Assembly: GCF_028437565.1 (NCBI RefSeq)
Contig: NZ_JAMRYR010000003.1
Coordinates: forward strand, 186,001-250,000
DNA: 64,000 nucleotides
Source of the DNA: Actinomyces sp. B33
GTDB lineage: Bacteria; Actinomycetota; Actinomycetes; Actinomycetales; Actinomycetaceae
Direction: 5' to 3'
Made by a program: the position numbers and the translations under genes. Within the stretch, counting starts at the first letter, position 1, and each line of letters starts with the position of its first letter. The notes under the pieces were generated by a model. It was not told the DNA's origin and searched no databases. It saw only the letters and a program-made list of their open reading frames with translations. Below, piece after piece: positions 52,961 to 62,241 of this stretch.

Positions 52961-54205
52961 TCACGCCTCGAGGGCGTCGCAGATCGGATCGAGGCAGACG
53001 TCCATCTGCCAATCGCGCGCGCCGTGATCGTACATGCGCTCCTCGACCTCGTCGCCGGACTCCCGGGACGGGTCCAACGGCGCCCAAGCCACGTACCGTT
53101 GAACCCGGGGCTCGAGGACGATCTCCGGGGCCAGGCCAAGGCGATCGGCAATACCGGACACGGCGTCCCGCACGAGCGCCAAACGTCGAGCGGCCTTCTC
53201 GTCGATGCGCCCCCAGTGACGCGCATCGGGCACTGACCCGGGGACGTGAGGACGGTGGACGCTGGGGAGGCGATCCTCCTCCATCTGCATCGCCCGGGTG
53301 ATCGCCCTCATCCACGTGTCCGCGTATTGGCGGGCGCGGGGGGAGCGGAACTCCGACAGGGACATCAGGGCGCGCTGATTGCGGGGAGGCTGCTGGGCGG
53401 CGCGCACGAGCGCGGCATTGCGGATCAAGCGCCCCGGGGACAGATCGATGCGCTCGGCAACGGCCTCGCGGGCCTCCCACAACTCGCGCAGAACGGCCAA
53501 CGACCGGCGCGAACGGATCTTGCCCGCCCCGGGGAGGCCGCGCCATCGGTCGGGCTTGGGCTCGGGAGCTGGGCGAGACGCCGCATAAGCGAACTCCTCC
53601 AGGGCCCATTCCCAGCGGCCCATGTCGTGGAGGGACACCGACAGGTGTCGATACAGCTCGGTCAGCAGCTCGACGTCGAGGGCCGCGTAGCGCAGCCAGT
53701 CTGGGGGCAGGGGACGGACCGACCAGTCGGAGGCCTGGTGGTCCTTGACGAGCGCGAGGCCGAGGACCTGCTCGCACACGGCGGCCAGACCGAAGCGGGT
53801 CAACCCCGTCAGGCGCGCGGCGATCTCGGTGTCGAAGAGCTGGGGGCAGGCCAGCCCCGTCGAGCGCAGATTCGGCAGATCCTGCTCGGCGTTGTGGAGG
53901 ATCCACACGTCGTCGACCCCGGCCTGGAGGGGGGACAGATCCGGCAGCGCGGCGGTGTCGATGAGGTAGGTGCCCACGCCCTCGCGCCGGATCTGCACGA
54001 GGTAGGGGTCGGCGCCGTACCTGAACCCCTGAGCCCGTTCGACGTCGAGGGCGATCGGGGAAGAGCCCGTCGCGAGCTCCTCGGCGGCGCGCGCCAATCC
54101 CGTCGGCGAATCGATGATCGCGGGGACCCCTGCGCGAGGGGCGGCGATGAGGACGGGGTCCTCGGTATCGCCCTGGGGGAGTCCGTCGCGATTGTCGATG
54201 AGCAC
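52961..54205 (-). CDS. RNase D-like 3'-5' exonuclease with HRDC domain
   Basis: A 414-residue protein with a DEDDy exonuclease domain and a C-terminal HRDC domain (~215-300). The exonuclease acidic residues appear in PIALDVERAQGFRY near residue 50, WILHNAEQDLPNL near 100 and RYAALDVELLTELYRHL near 170 (Tyr and final Asp). The first motif DVERAQG keeps both acidic residues, so it is likely active on structured RNA, perhaps tRNA or rRNA 3' ends. GTG 54205 lies 6 nt after the DUF3000 stop; the two are commonly adjacent in actinobacteria. Confidence 0.85.
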   Translation of the reverse strand: MLIDNRDGLPQGDTEDPVLIAAPRAGVPAIIDSPTGLARAAEELATGSSPIALDVERAQGFRYGADPYLVQIRREGVGTYLIDTAALPDLSPLQAGVDDVWILHNAEQDLPNLRSTGLACPQLFDTEIAARLTGLTRFGLAAVCEQVLGLALVKDHQASDWSVRPLPPDWLRYAALDVELLTELYRHLSVSLHDMGRWEWALEEFAYAASRPAPEPKPDRWRGLPGAGKIRSRRSLAVLRELWEAREAVAERIDLSPGRLIRNAALVRAAQQPPRNQRALMSLSEFRSPRARQYADTWMRAITRAMQMEEDRLPSVHRPHVPGSVPDARHWGRIDEKAARRLALVRDAVSGIADRLGLAPEIVLEPRVQRYVAWAPLDPSRESGDEVEERMYDHGARDWQMDVCLDPICDALEA

Positions 54206-54211
54206 GAGGAA

Positions 54212-54763
54212 TCAGACTCCTTCGAGGAAGTGTTCGGTGACGACGCCGCAGATGCGGCACATGAGATCGGACCAGCCGCGGACGTGCTCGCCGAGGTGCT
54301 CGGTCGTCGGCGTCCACGAGGCACGCAGCTCGACGTGGAGGTTCGTCCCCCTCAGCGTCAGGCCTCCGAAGGACTCGGACAGGTCGCGCGTCACCGTGCC
54401 GGTCAGGTCGTGCAGGCCGGCCCCGGCCTCGTCGAGGCACTCGGCCGCCCACCCCCATAGGGCTTCGCCGAGCAGCGGATCGGTGCCCATCTCCGGATCG
54501 ACTGGGGATCGGAGTTGGGCGACGATGCGGAAGCGCCCGTTCCACCCGGGTTGCGTCGCCGGATCGTGGAGGACGACGAAGCGGCCGGAGGCCAGCGGCC
54601 GATCGAATTCCTCCTTGACAGTGCGCAGGGCGAGGGCCGCGGTGAAAGGGGCGAGGCGCCGGGGAGGGGGGATCTCCTCGATGAGGACGTGCGGGTGATC
54701 GGCGGCGTCGCGCAACGAGAGCAGCGCCGTGACGAAAACGTCGGGCGGGGTCTGCTCATTCAC
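54212..54763 (-). CDS. DUF3000 family protein
   Basis: A 183-residue protein of the actinobacterial DUF3000 family, recognised by IEEIPPPRRLAPFTAALAL near residue 28, SGRFVVLHDPATQPGWNG near 60 and LLGEALWGWAAECLDEAGA near 97. No activity is known. GTG 54763 is set by a leaderless promoter. It heads a two-gene operon with the RNase D-like gene. Confidence 0.85.
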   Translation of the reverse strand: MNEQTPPDVFVTALLSLRDAADHPHVLIEEIPPPRRLAPFTAALALRTVKEEFDRPLASGRFVVLHDPATQPGWNGRFRIVAQLRSPVDPEMGTDPLLGEALWGWAAECLDEAGAGLHDLTGTVTRDLSESFGGLTLRGTNLHVELRASWTPTTEHLGEHVRGWSDLMCRICGVVTEHFLEGV

Positions 54764-54769
54764 GGATTC

Positions 54770-54775
54770 AGCCTA
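54770..54775 (-). promoter_or_regulatory. Leaderless -10 box of the DUF3000 operon
   Basis: TAGGCT on the minus strand (54775-54770) ends 6 nt before GTG 54763. Confidence 0.55.
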
Positions 54776-55163
54776 GGAGCCGTCGTCAGCGGGAGGGCGG
54801 ACGGCGCGCCGTCGAGTGCGAGATGACCAGGCCAGCCGGTGATTCGCAGGAAGCACCCGCGTCATGATGAAGACTCGCACGCGCCTGTGGCCCGGGGCAT
54901 CCGGCGGCGCACCCCCCGCCATCGCCCGAGAAAAGAGCCGTGCGCCTGCGGCCCCGTCGGTCGTGCAAGGCGGATGTGATCGATGCGACAGGCGGCGTTC
55001 GGACCGCGGGGATTGGCGAGTCGGCGAGGTCGCCACGATGATCCGGCGGTTCGAGGGGGGCTGCCGGCCGCCCGGCGATGGAGTCGACTGGTCCGCCTGA
55101 GGCTTGAAAGAGCGGGAATCCCGTGGGAAAACCGTGGTCGAGAAGGATTCGGGCCGTCGTGAT
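54776..55163. other. Intergenic region before the tRNA cluster
   Basis: Frames here (for example 54864-55100) have no ribosome site, domain or codon pattern that I trust. Nothing else is recognised. Confidence 0.4.
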
Positions 55164-55193
55164 TTCACATTCGGGGCGGGAACCTGTTAGGAT
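55164..55193 (+). promoter_or_regulatory. Promoter of the tRNA cluster
   Basis: TTCACA (55164-55169), an 18-nt spacer and TAGGAT (55188-55193). Transcription would start near 55200, 35 nt before the first tRNA. Confidence 0.6.
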
Positions 55194-55234
55194 TCTATTC
55201 CGTTGGAACGGACCCCACGGGTTCGGAACACGAC

Positions 55235-55307
55235 GCGGATGTGGCTCAGTTGGTAGAGCATCACCTTGCCAAGGTGAGGGTCGCGGGTTCGAGTCCCGTC
55301 ATCCGCT
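55235..55307 (+). tRNA. tRNA-Gly (GCC), first copy
   Basis: A 73-nt cloverleaf with acceptor GCGGATG/CATCCGC and discriminator T, anticodon loop TTGCCAA, T-arm GCGGG-TTCGAGT-CCCGT. CCA is not encoded. It is identical to the copy at 55441. Confidence 0.95.
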
Positions 55308-55308
55308 C

Positions 55309-55380
55309 GGGCGATTGGCGCAGCGGGAGCGCGCTTCCCTGACACGGAAGAGGTCACTGGTTCGATCCCAGTATCGCCCA
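55309..55380 (+). tRNA. tRNA-Val (GAC)
   Basis: 72 nt, acceptor GGGCGAT/ATCGCCC with discriminator A, anticodon stem CTTCC/GGAAG and loop CTGACAC (GAC). It directly follows tRNA-Gly by one nt. Confidence 0.95.
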
Positions 55381-55440
55381 CTGTCGTTCCGGATCAACCG
55401 GAGTCGGCGGGGCAGGTCCCCAGCCGCTGGTGCGGTTTTC

Positions 55441-55513
55441 GCGGATGTGGCTCAGTTGGTAGAGCATCACCTTGCCAAGGTGAGGGTCGCGGGTTCGAGT
55501 CCCGTCATCCGCT
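55441..55513 (+). tRNA. tRNA-Gly (GCC), second copy
   Basis: Identical over its full 73 nt to the tRNA-Gly at 55235. Confidence 0.95.
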
Positions 55514-55551
55514 CGTTCACCTCTGGGAATCCCTGATCCCCACGGTGGCGT

Positions 55552-55622
55552 GGTGGGTTGGCCGAGAGGCGAGGCAGCGGCCTGCAAAGCCGTATACACG
55601 GGTTCGAATCCCGTACCCACCT
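55552..55622 (+). tRNA. tRNA-Cys (GCA)
   Basis: 71 nt, acceptor GGTGGGT/ACCCACC with discriminator T, anticodon loop CTGCAAA (GCA), T-arm with GGTTCGAATCC. CCA not encoded. Confidence 0.93.
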
Positions 55623-55623
55623 C

Positions 55624-55695
55624 GGGCGATTGGCGCAGGGGTAGCGCGCTTCCTTCACACGGAAGAGGTCACTGGTTCGAAACCAGTATCGCCCA
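55624..55695 (+). tRNA. tRNA-Val (CAC)
   Basis: 72 nt, same acceptor as the tRNA-Val at 55309 but anticodon loop TTCACAC (CAC) and a different D-loop. It ends one step before the operon terminator. Confidence 0.95.
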
Positions 55696-55701
55696 CGAGA
55701 T

Positions 55702-55736
55702 GCCGGGCCCGGATCCACACAGGATCCGGGCCCGGC
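55702..55736 (+). terminator. Terminator of the tRNA operon
   Basis: A perfect 15-bp stem (55702-55716 with 55722-55736) with loop ACACA, 6 nt after the last tRNA. From here to 55979 nothing else is recognised. Confidence 0.85.
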
Positions 55737-55979
55737 CTCGTCGAAGGGCGCTCCCACCCGCGGGAGGGCCGTCGCCCGCGCGGGCCAGGAACTGCTCCGC
55801 GCCCCGGCCGTGCGGGGCGGCGCCGCCGAGGACGCTCGGGGAGGGCCTCCCGTCCGGCGACTCTCGGGGATTCGGGAGCCCGACCGAGAGACATCGGGGC
55901 AATCGGTCGAGCCGGGCAGAACGGCCGTCCCGCGACCTGACGCGCCATCGGCCGGGGAGGCCCCCGATGGATTCCGTCC

Positions 55980-55985
55980 TAGGCT
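55980..55985 (+). promoter_or_regulatory. Leaderless -10 box of the ATP-grasp gene
   Basis: TAGGCT ends 7 nt before an in-frame GTG at 55993, the same spacing as the permease and dxs starts. Confidence 0.45.
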
Positions 55986-55992
55986 TGGCCTA

Positions 55993-57276
55993 GTGTGTTC
56001 GCAGCGAGAGAGGCGGTCCTCAATGAATCCCAGCGCGTCCGACGCGCCCCTCCTCCCGGTCATCCTCGGAGGGGACTTCGGGGTCTACGGCATCGGGAGG
56101 TCCTTCAACGAGGCATTCGGCTGCCGCTGCCTGTGCGTGGCCAACGCGCCGACCGAGGCGATCACCGGATCCGAATTCTTCGACGTGCGCACGATCCGCG
56201 CAGGCATCGACGACGCGGGCCTCCTGGCCGAACTGCGGGCCATCGCCGCCTCCCACCCCGACCGCAGCCTCGTCCTCATGGCGAACCACGACCTCCACTC
56301 CTCCTTCATCGCCCGCAACGCCGAGGCCCTGGGGCACGATTACGCCCTGCCCTTCCCCTCCCTCGACGTCATCGAGCGCCTGACGGACAAGGCCGCCTTC
56401 GACCGAGCCTGCCGCGAGCGTGGGATCGACACCCCCGGAACCGTCGTCGTCGATTTCTCCGGGGCTTCCGACGACTCGTGGCGCGCCCCCGAGATCCCCT
56501 TCGACTTCCCCGTCGTCGCCAAGGCGGCGCGCGGCGACGCCTACGACCGCTTGGAGTTCGAGGGCAAGCGCAAAATCTGGTTCATCGAGGACGCCGACGA
56601 CCTCGAGCGCCTGTGGGACGCCCTGAGGGGCGCAGGGTTCCGCGACGCCTTCCTCGTCCAGGAGCTGATCCCCGGCGACAACACGGCGATGCGCTCGATC
56701 ACCGCGTACGTCGACTCCCGCGGCCAGGTGGCCCTCATCGGCTCGGCACGCGTCCTCCTCGAGGATCACGCGCCCACGATGATCGGCAACCCCGTCGCCA
56801 TGATCACCGAGCCCTTCCCGGAGCTGTGGGAGCAGGCCACGCGCCTCCTCGTCGAATCCGGCTACCGGGGATTCGCCAACTTCGACGTCAAGATCGACCC
56901 CCGCGACGGACGGGCCGTCTTCTTCGAGGTCAACCCCCGCATCGGCCGGAACAACTGGTACATGACCGCCGCCGGGGCGAACCCCATGACGGTCATGGTC
57001 TCCGACCTCGTTCTCGGCGAACGGGTCGCACCCGTCCAGGCGCGCGACGAGGCCCTGTACTCGATGGTCCCCGACCGCCTCCTCATGCGCTACCTGCGCG
57101 ACGACTCCCTGCGCGAGCGCGTGCGCCGCCTGATCCGCTCGGGCAGGCGCGTCGACCCCCTGCTCAACCCGGTCGAGCGCAACCCGCGCCGAGCCGTCAT
57201 CGTCCTCCTCCAGAAACTCAACCACTACCGCAAGTTCCGGCGCTTCTACCCCGAGGCGACGGATCGATCCTTCTGA
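55993..57276 (+). CDS. ATP-grasp carboxylate-amine ligase
   Basis: A 427-residue (or 417 from ATG 56023) ATP-grasp enzyme that joins a carboxylate to an amine through an acyl phosphate. It shows [19 protein letters not shown] near residue 175 (nucleotide lysines), [19 protein letters not shown] near 225 and the metal-binding [18 protein letters not shown] near 315. The next gene is a FemAB-type transferase, so a role in peptidoglycan side-chain or bridge synthesis is likely. D-aspartate/D-glutamate ligases acting on the stem Lys/Orn (Aslfm type) are the nearest functional model, and Actinomyces walls commonly have such acidic bridges. That is inference. Confidence 0.78.
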   Translation: MCSQRERRSSMNPSASDAPLLPVILGGDFGVYGIGRSFNEAFGCRCLCVANAPTEAITGSEFFDVRTIRAGIDDAGLLAELRAIAASHPDRSLVLMANHDLHSSFIARNAEALGHDYALPFPSLDVIERLTDKAAFDRACRERGIDTPGTVVVDFSGASDDSWRAPEIPFDFPVVAKAARGDAYDRLEFEGKRKIWFIEDADDLERLWDALRGAGFRDAFLVQELIPGDNTAMRSITAYVDSRGQVALIGSARVLLEDHAPTMIGNPVAMITEPFPELWEQATRLLVESGYRGFANFDVKIDPRDGRAVFFEVNPRIGRNNWYMTAAGANPMTVMVSDLVLGERVAPVQARDEALYSMVPDRLLMRYLRDDSLRERVRRLIRSGRRVDPLLNPVERNPRRAVIVLLQKLNHYRKFRRFYPEATDRSF

Positions 57277-57291
57277 AAGGCCGCCCACCCC

Positions 57292-58308
57292 ATGACGACG
57301 ACCACCAGACTCGAACCGATCGACGCCCAGCAGATGCGGGCCGCCGCATCGGGCGCCTCCGGGCTGCCCGTCGAGCAGTCCGAGGCCTGGGAGCGTTTCG
57401 AGATCTCCCAGGGCCGCGGCTGCTGGGGGCGCTTCGCGTGGTTCGAGGGGTCCAAGCGCGTCGCCGTCATCGCCCTCTACGAGTACCGGGTGCGCAACTG
57501 GCGCTACCTGTGGGCCAAATGGGGGCCGGTGTGGATCAAGGAGGCGACGCCCGAGCGCGAGGCCGCGCTGAGAGCCGACCTGGCCGCCCACGCGCGAGCC
57601 ACCGACCCGGGCCTGACCTTCATCCGGCTCCACGCCACCTATTCCGCCCCGGACCTGCGCCCCCTCCTCCAGACGATGACCTTCGACCGGACCATCGTCG
57701 TCGACACCTCCTCCGGCACCGAGGAGGGGATCCTCGACTCGATGCCGACCGACGGCAAGCGCTCGATCCGGCGCGCCCTCAAGCGAGCGGACGAGGAGTC
57801 CCTGACCCTCACCGAGGACACGGGGGTCGACGAGGCCGGCTTCGCCGAGCACTACGCGGTCCTCGTCGAGACCGCCGAGCGCGACGGATTCAGGCCCCAC
57901 CCGGCCTCGACGTACCTCTCGATGCTCGACACCCTCGGGCCCGAGCACGCCCGACTCTTCTCCATGCGAGACGCGCAGGGCCGCGTCCTGTGCTGGGACA
58001 TCGTCCTCGTCAACGACCGCCGGGCCCAGGCCGAATACGGCGCCTCGACCGACGCGGCCCGTCGGCTCGGCGCCCCCCCGCTCCTGGACTACAGGGTCGC
58101 CGCGATCCTCGGGGCCGAGGGCGTGCGCGGCTTCGACCTCATGGGCATCCACTCGCCGCGAGTCCCCGAGCTGTTCGGCGTCGGCAAGTACAAGAGCGCC
58201 TTCGCGGCCCGCTACACCGACGTCCCCGGGGGATGGGATATGCCTCTCAAGGAGCGCACCTACGCGATGCTCGTCTCGCTCCTGCGCCTCAAGTACCGCG
58301 CCCGCTGA
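57292..58308 (+). CDS. FemAB-family peptidoglycan bridge aminoacyltransferase
   Basis: A 338-residue transferase of the FemX/FemAB (GNAT-like) family, which transfers amino acids from aminoacyl-tRNA to lipid II. The two halves show [17 protein letters not shown] near residue 24, [17 protein letters not shown] near 69, [18 protein letters not shown] near 162 and the C-terminal [25 protein letters not shown] near 285. ATG 57292 lies 15 nt after the ATP-grasp stop with GAAAGG upstream. The amino acid added is unknown; its location next to thrS is suggestive only. Confidence 0.83.
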   Translation: MTTTTRLEPIDAQQMRAAASGASGLPVEQSEAWERFEISQGRGCWGRFAWFEGSKRVAVIALYEYRVRNWRYLWAKWGPVWIKEATPEREAALRADLAAHARATDPGLTFIRLHATYSAPDLRPLLQTMTFDRTIVVDTSSGTEEGILDSMPTDGKRSIRRALKRADEESLTLTEDTGVDEAGFAEHYAVLVETAERDGFRPHPASTYLSMLDTLGPEHARLFSMRDAQGRVLCWDIVLVNDRRAQAEYGASTDAARRLGAPPLLDYRVAAILGAEGVRGFDLMGIHSPRVPELFGVGKYKSAFAARYTDVPGGWDMPLKERTYAMLVSLLRLKYRAR

Positions 58309-58400
58309 CCCCGAGCCCCCGTCCCGGGGCGGCGCCCCGCACCCGGGCGGGCAGCACGGGTAGCATGGGCCCGGAGACCACACGACACCGAGGAGACCAC

Positions 58401-60431
58401 GTGCCCACCATCGAGCTCACCATCGACGGAACCCCCCAGACCATCGAGGTCGGCACGACCGGCACGACGTGGTACGCGCAGCGCAGGGACGTCGTCGCCG
58501 TCAGCGTCGACGGCCAGCCTCGCGACCTCGACACGGCGCTGACCGCGGGGACGAGCGTCGAGGCGATCACCCTCGAGTCCGAGGAGGGCCTGCAGATCCT
58601 GCGCCACAGCGCCACCCATGTCCTCGCCCAGGCAGTCCAGGACGTCTTCCCCGACGTCAATCTCGGCATCGGCCCGTTCATCACCGACGGCTTCTACTAC
58701 GACTTCGGCAACATCGACGCTGTGACCCCCGATCTGCTGCGCGACCTCGAGAAGAGGATGAAGAGGATCGTCAAGGAGGGCCAGGCGTTCCGCAGGCGCG
58801 TCATCACCGAGGACGAGGCCCGCGTCGAATTGGCCGACCAGCCCTACAAGCTCGAACTCATCACCACCAAGGGCGGCGGCGCCGAGGGAGCCTCCGTCGA
58901 GGTCGGCGGCGCCGAGCTGACGATCTACGACAACGTCCGCCGCGACGGCACCGTCGCCTGGAAGGACCTGTGCCGCGGCCCGCACCTGCCGTCGACGCGG
59001 CTCATCGGCAACGGGTTCGCCTTGACGAAGGCCTCGGCGGCCTACTGGAGGGGCGACCAGTCCGGCGACCACCTCCAGCGCATCTACGGGACCGCCTGGG
59101 CCTCCAAGGACGACCTCGTCGCCTACCAGGAGCGGATCAAGGAGGCCGAGCGCCGCGACCACCGCAGGCTCGGCGCCGAACTCGACCTGTTCTCCTTCCC
59201 CGAGGAGATCGGCCCGGGCCTCGTCGTCTTCCACCCCAAGGGCGGGATCCTGCGCCACGAGATCGAGTCCTACGTCATCGATCGGCATCGCCAGGCCGGA
59301 TTCGACTTCGTCCACACGCCCGAGATCTCCAAGGGGGGGCTGTTCCACACCTCGGGGCACCTGCCGTACTACGCCGACACGATGTTCCCGCCGATGCTCG
59401 CCGACGAGGAGCGCGACGCCGAGGGGAACATCACCAAGGCCGGCCAGGAGTACTACCTCAAGGCCATGAACTGCCCGATGCACAACCTGATCTTCCGATC
59501 GCGCGGGCGCTCCTACCGAGAGCTGCCCCTGCGGTTCTTCGAGATGGGCCGCGACTACCGCTACGAGAAGTCCGGCGTCGTCCACGGTCTGACCCGGATG
59601 AGGGGCTTCACCCAGGACGACTCCCACACCTACTGCACCCCCGAGCAGGCCGGCGAGGAGATCCGCACCCAGATCAACTTCTTCCTCTCGATCCTCCAGG
59701 CCTTCGGCCTCGACGACTTCTACCTCGAGCTGTCGACCCGCGACGAGGACGGCAAGAAGAAGGACAAGTTCATCGGCTCCGATGAGGACTGGGACAACGC
59801 CACTCGGGCGCTGGAGGAGGCCTGCGCGGCCACCGGGCTCGACCTCGTGCCCGATCCGGGCGGCGCCGCCTTCTACGGCCCGAAGGTCTCCATCCAGGTC
59901 AAGGACGCCATCGGCCGGACGTGGCAGATGTCGACGATCCAGTACGACTTCAACCAGCCCGAGCGCTTCGACCTGGAGTACACGGCCCCCGACGGCTCCC
60001 GGCGGCGGCCCGTGATGATCCACTCGGCCAAGCTCGGCTCCGTCGAGCGGTTCATCGGGGTCCTCACCGAGCACTACGCCGGCGCCTTCCCCGCCTGGCT
60101 CGCCCCCGTTCAGGTCCGCCTGATCCCCGTGGCCGAGGCCTTCGGCGCCTATGCGGACGCGATCGCCGCGAAGCTGCGCGAACGCGGGGTCCGGGTGGAG
60201 GTCGACCACTCCGACGACCGCTTCGGCAAGAAGATCCGCAACGCCTCGAAGGACAAGATCCCCTTCACCCTCATCGCCGGCGGGGACGACATGGACGCCG
60301 AAGCGGTGTCCTTCCGCTACCGCGACGGCGTGCAGGACAACCAGGTCCCCCTCGAGCAGGCGATCGACCTGATCGTCGACCACATCCGTTCGCGGTCGAA
60401 CTCGGATCGCCTGGCCCACGACCTGTCATGA
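58401..60431 (+). CDS. thrS: Threonyl-tRNA synthetase
   Basis: A 676-residue class II synthetase: TGS domain (1-65), editing domain with [13 protein letters not shown] near residue 68 and the C..GPHLPSTR zinc/His set near 193, catalytic core with [23 protein letters not shown] in part near 356, [29 protein letters not shown] in part near 380, and a C-terminal anticodon-binding domain (~575-676). GTG 58401 has GAGGAG 7 nt upstream. It starts the conserved thrS-HIT-pgsA order. The stop overlaps the HIT gene. Confidence 0.96.
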   Translation: MPTIELTIDGTPQTIEVGTTGTTWYAQRRDVVAVSVDGQPRDLDTALTAGTSVEAITLESEEGLQILRHSATHVLAQAVQDVFPDVNLGIGPFITDGFYYDFGNIDAVTPDLLRDLEKRMKRIVKEGQAFRRRVITEDEARVELADQPYKLELITTKGGGAEGASVEVGGAELTIYDNVRRDGTVAWKDLCRGPHLPSTRLIGNGFALTKASAAYWRGDQSGDHLQRIYGTAWASKDDLVAYQERIKEAERRDHRRLGAELDLFSFPEEIGPGLVVFHPKGGILRHEIESYVIDRHRQAGFDFVHTPEISKGGLFHTSGHLPYYADTMFPPMLADEERDAEGNITKAGQEYYLKAMNCPMHNLIFRSRGRSYRELPLRFFEMGRDYRYEKSGVVHGLTRMRGFTQDDSHTYCTPEQAGEEIRTQINFFLSILQAFGLDDFYLELSTRDEDGKKKDKFIGSDEDWDNATRALEEACAATGLDLVPDPGGAAFYGPKVSIQVKDAIGRTWQMSTIQYDFNQPERFDLEYTAPDGSRRRPVMIHSAKLGSVERFIGVLTEHYAGAFPAWLAPVQVRLIPVAEAFGAYADAIAAKLRERGVRVEVDHSDDRFGKKIRNASKDKIPFTLIAGGDDMDAEAVSFRYRDGVQDNQVPLEQAIDLIVDHIRSRSNSDRLAHDLS

Positions 60432-61003
60432 CCTCGGGCGACACGGCGGGAGCAGCGCTGCCCGTCGAGGACGCCCGTTCGATGGCGGGCATCCCGGACG
60501 GATTCGGGCGATTCTGGACCCCCTACCGGATGGCCTACATCCACGGGGAGGGCAAGCCGGCCGACTCCTCCGCCCGGGACTGCCCGTTCTGCGCGGCCCC
60601 CGGCAAGAGCGACGAGGAGGGGCTGATCGTCCACCGCGGCGACTCGTGCTTCGTCCTGATGAACCTGTACCCCTACAACTCCGGGCATCTCCTCGTGTGC
60701 CCGTACCGCCACGTCTCGATGTACACGGACCTGGACGCCGACGAGCGCGCCGAGTTCGGGGAACTGACGGCGACGGCGATGCGCGTCGAGCGGGCGACCG
60801 CCGGATGCCAGGGCTTCAACCTGGGGATGAACCAGGGGGAGGTCGCCGGGGCCGGCATCGCCGCCCACCTGCACCAGCACATCGTCCCCAGGTGGTTGGG
60901 CGACGCGAACTTCCTGCCGATCATCGCGCGCACGAAGGCCGTCCCCGAGCTCCTGGAGGACGCCCGCGCGCGGCTGGCGGCGGCCTGGCCGGGGGAGGAC
61001 TGA
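60428..61003 (+). CDS. HIT-family hydrolase
   Basis: A 191-residue histidine-triad protein: CPFC near residue 50 (possible zinc pair), [18 protein letters not shown] near 78, and the catalytic [12 protein letters not shown] near 145 (HxHxH). The family hydrolyses nucleotide phosphoramidates or diadenosine polyphosphates (AP4A phosphorylase-like). ATGA overlap with thrS and one nt before the phosphatidyltransferase GTG. Confidence 0.9.
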   Translation: MTSGDTAGAALPVEDARSMAGIPDGFGRFWTPYRMAYIHGEGKPADSSARDCPFCAAPGKSDEEGLIVHRGDSCFVLMNLYPYNSGHLLVCPYRHVSMYTDLDADERAEFGELTATAMRVERATAGCQGFNLGMNQGEVAGAGIAAHLHQHIVPRWLGDANFLPIIARTKAVPELLEDARARLAAAWPGED

Positions 61004-61004
61004 C

Positions 61005-61622
61005 GTGCTCGGCGCCCATGGACGATCGATCACCCGGGCCCTCTTCACCCCCTTGGCCCGTCTCCTGGCCCGCCGGGGAGTGACCCCCGATGCCGTGACG
61101 ATCGCCGGCACGGTCGTGTCGATCGGCACGGCCGTCGTGGCCCTCCCCCTCGGGTGGGTCTGGCAGGGGGCCCTCGTCCTGGCGGTCGTCCTGTTCCTCG
61201 ATTCCGTGGACGGCACCCTCGCGCGGATGACGACGGGGGGCACCCCCTTCGGGGCGTTCCTCGACTCGACCCTCGACCGCCTCTCCGACGGCGCCGTCTT
61301 CGCCTCCCTCACGGCGTTCGCGGTCTTCTCGATGAGCGAGGGGCCGGCGCGCACGGCGGCGATCATCGCCGGGCTCGTCGCCGTGGTCGGCGCCGCGACG
61401 GTGCCCTACGCCCGGGCCCGCGCCGAATCGGTGGGGGTGTCGGCGGCGGTCGGGATCGCCGAGCGCACCGACCGGCTCGTCGTGGCCCTGACGGGCGCGT
61501 TCCTCGCGGACGTGGGGCTGTCCGACTGGTTCGTGGCGGTCGGCCTGATCTGGGTGGCGTTCGCCTCCCTCGTCACCGTCGTCCAGCGGATCGCGGTGAC
61601 AGCCCGGGAGCTGGGCCGATGA
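61005..61622 (+). CDS. CDP-alcohol phosphatidyltransferase (PgsA-type)
   Basis: A 205-residue membrane enzyme with the CDP-alcohol signature DSVDGTLARMTTGGTPFGAFL followed by DSTLD (D-x2-DG-x2-AR-x8-G-x3-D-x3-D, near residues 66-89) and about six hydrophobic segments. In actinobacteria the gene at this position makes phosphatidylinositol phosphate. The acyltransferase and mannosyltransferase genes (patA, pimA) that normally follow are missing, so no PIM pathway is evident here. GTG start. Confidence 0.88.
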   Translation: MLGAHGRSITRALFTPLARLLARRGVTPDAVTIAGTVVSIGTAVVALPLGWVWQGALVLAVVLFLDSVDGTLARMTTGGTPFGAFLDSTLDRLSDGAVFASLTAFAVFSMSEGPARTAAIIAGLVAVVGAATVPYARARAESVGVSAAVGIAERTDRLVVALTGAFLADVGLSDWFVAVGLIWVAFASLVTVVQRIAVTARELGR

Positions 61623-61693
61623 GCGCGCGGGCACGGGTCGGCGGGGTGCGCATCGACTCCTGCGCCGGGCCCGCGGGACGGGTGAGCCGATGA
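61619..61693 (+). other. 24-codon ORF coupled to both neighbours, possible deletion scar
   Basis: ATG 61619 overlaps the phosphatidyltransferase stop (ATGA). The frame encodes 24 residues (MSARARVGGVRIDSC at its start) and its TGA 61691-61693 overlaps the Nudix ATG (ATGA again). It fills exactly the place of patA/pimA in related genomes. It may be the fused ends of deleted genes or a short coupling peptide; no function is claimed. Confidence 0.35.
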
Positions 61694-62223
61694 GCGGGTT
61701 AGGCGACGAGTGGCCCGTCGACGAGGACGGGTACCCCCATCGTCAAGCCGCCCGCGTCGTCCTCTTCGACGATGACGGGAGGGTTCTCCTGGCCAGGGGG
61801 CACGACCGCGACGAGCCGGATCGGCATTGGTGGTTCACCATCGGCGGCGGTATCGAGACGGGGGAGAGCCCGCGCGAGGCGGCGGTCCGCGAGATGCGCG
61901 AGGAGACGGGGATCGACCTGGATCCCGAGGAGCTCGTCGGTCCGGTGCTCCACCGCAGCGCCGAGTTCGACTTCCTCCGGGTGACGGCGCGTCAGGACGA
62001 GTGGTTCTTCATCGCCCGCGCCCGTGCGCAGGAGACGAGCGACGAGGGGTGGACGGATCTCGAGCGGGACGTCATCGACGAGCAGGCGTGGTGGGATCTC
62101 GACGAGTTGGAGGAGGCCAGCGCCGGCCAGGAGGTCTATCCGCGCCGACTGGTGGATCTCGCGCGGAGGTGGCGGCTCGGGTGGGACGGCGTCACGGAGT
62201 GGATCGAGGAGAGGCAGTCCTGA
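61690..62223 (+). CDS. Nudix hydrolase
   Basis: A 177-residue pyrophosphohydrolase with a canonical Nudix box: GGGIETGESPREAAVREM followed by REETGI near residues 54-77 (G-x5-E-x7-REUxEExGU). The fold begins QAARVVLFDDDGRVLLARG near 19. Substrates of such short enzymes are (d)NTP derivatives or sugar nucleotides; none is predictable. Coupled to the preceding short ORF; convergent with serB. Confidence 0.9.
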   Translation: MSGLGDEWPVDEDGYPHRQAARVVLFDDDGRVLLARGHDRDEPDRHWWFTIGGGIETGESPREAAVREMREETGIDLDPEELVGPVLHRSAEFDFLRVTARQDEWFFIARARAQETSDEGWTDLERDVIDEQAWWDLDELEEASAGQEVYPRRLVDLARRWRLGWDGVTEWIEERQS

Positions 62224-62241
62224 GCGGCGCGGCCGTCCGAT

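Noticed and set aside
52060-53226. Leu/Arg-repeat frame opposite the surface-protein stalk
   Set aside because: It is the antisense reading of the 144-bp repeats, not an independent repeat protein.
54864-55100. 78-codon frame between DUF3000 and the tRNAs
   Set aside because: No ribosome site, no domain, and composition like surrounding noncoding DNA.
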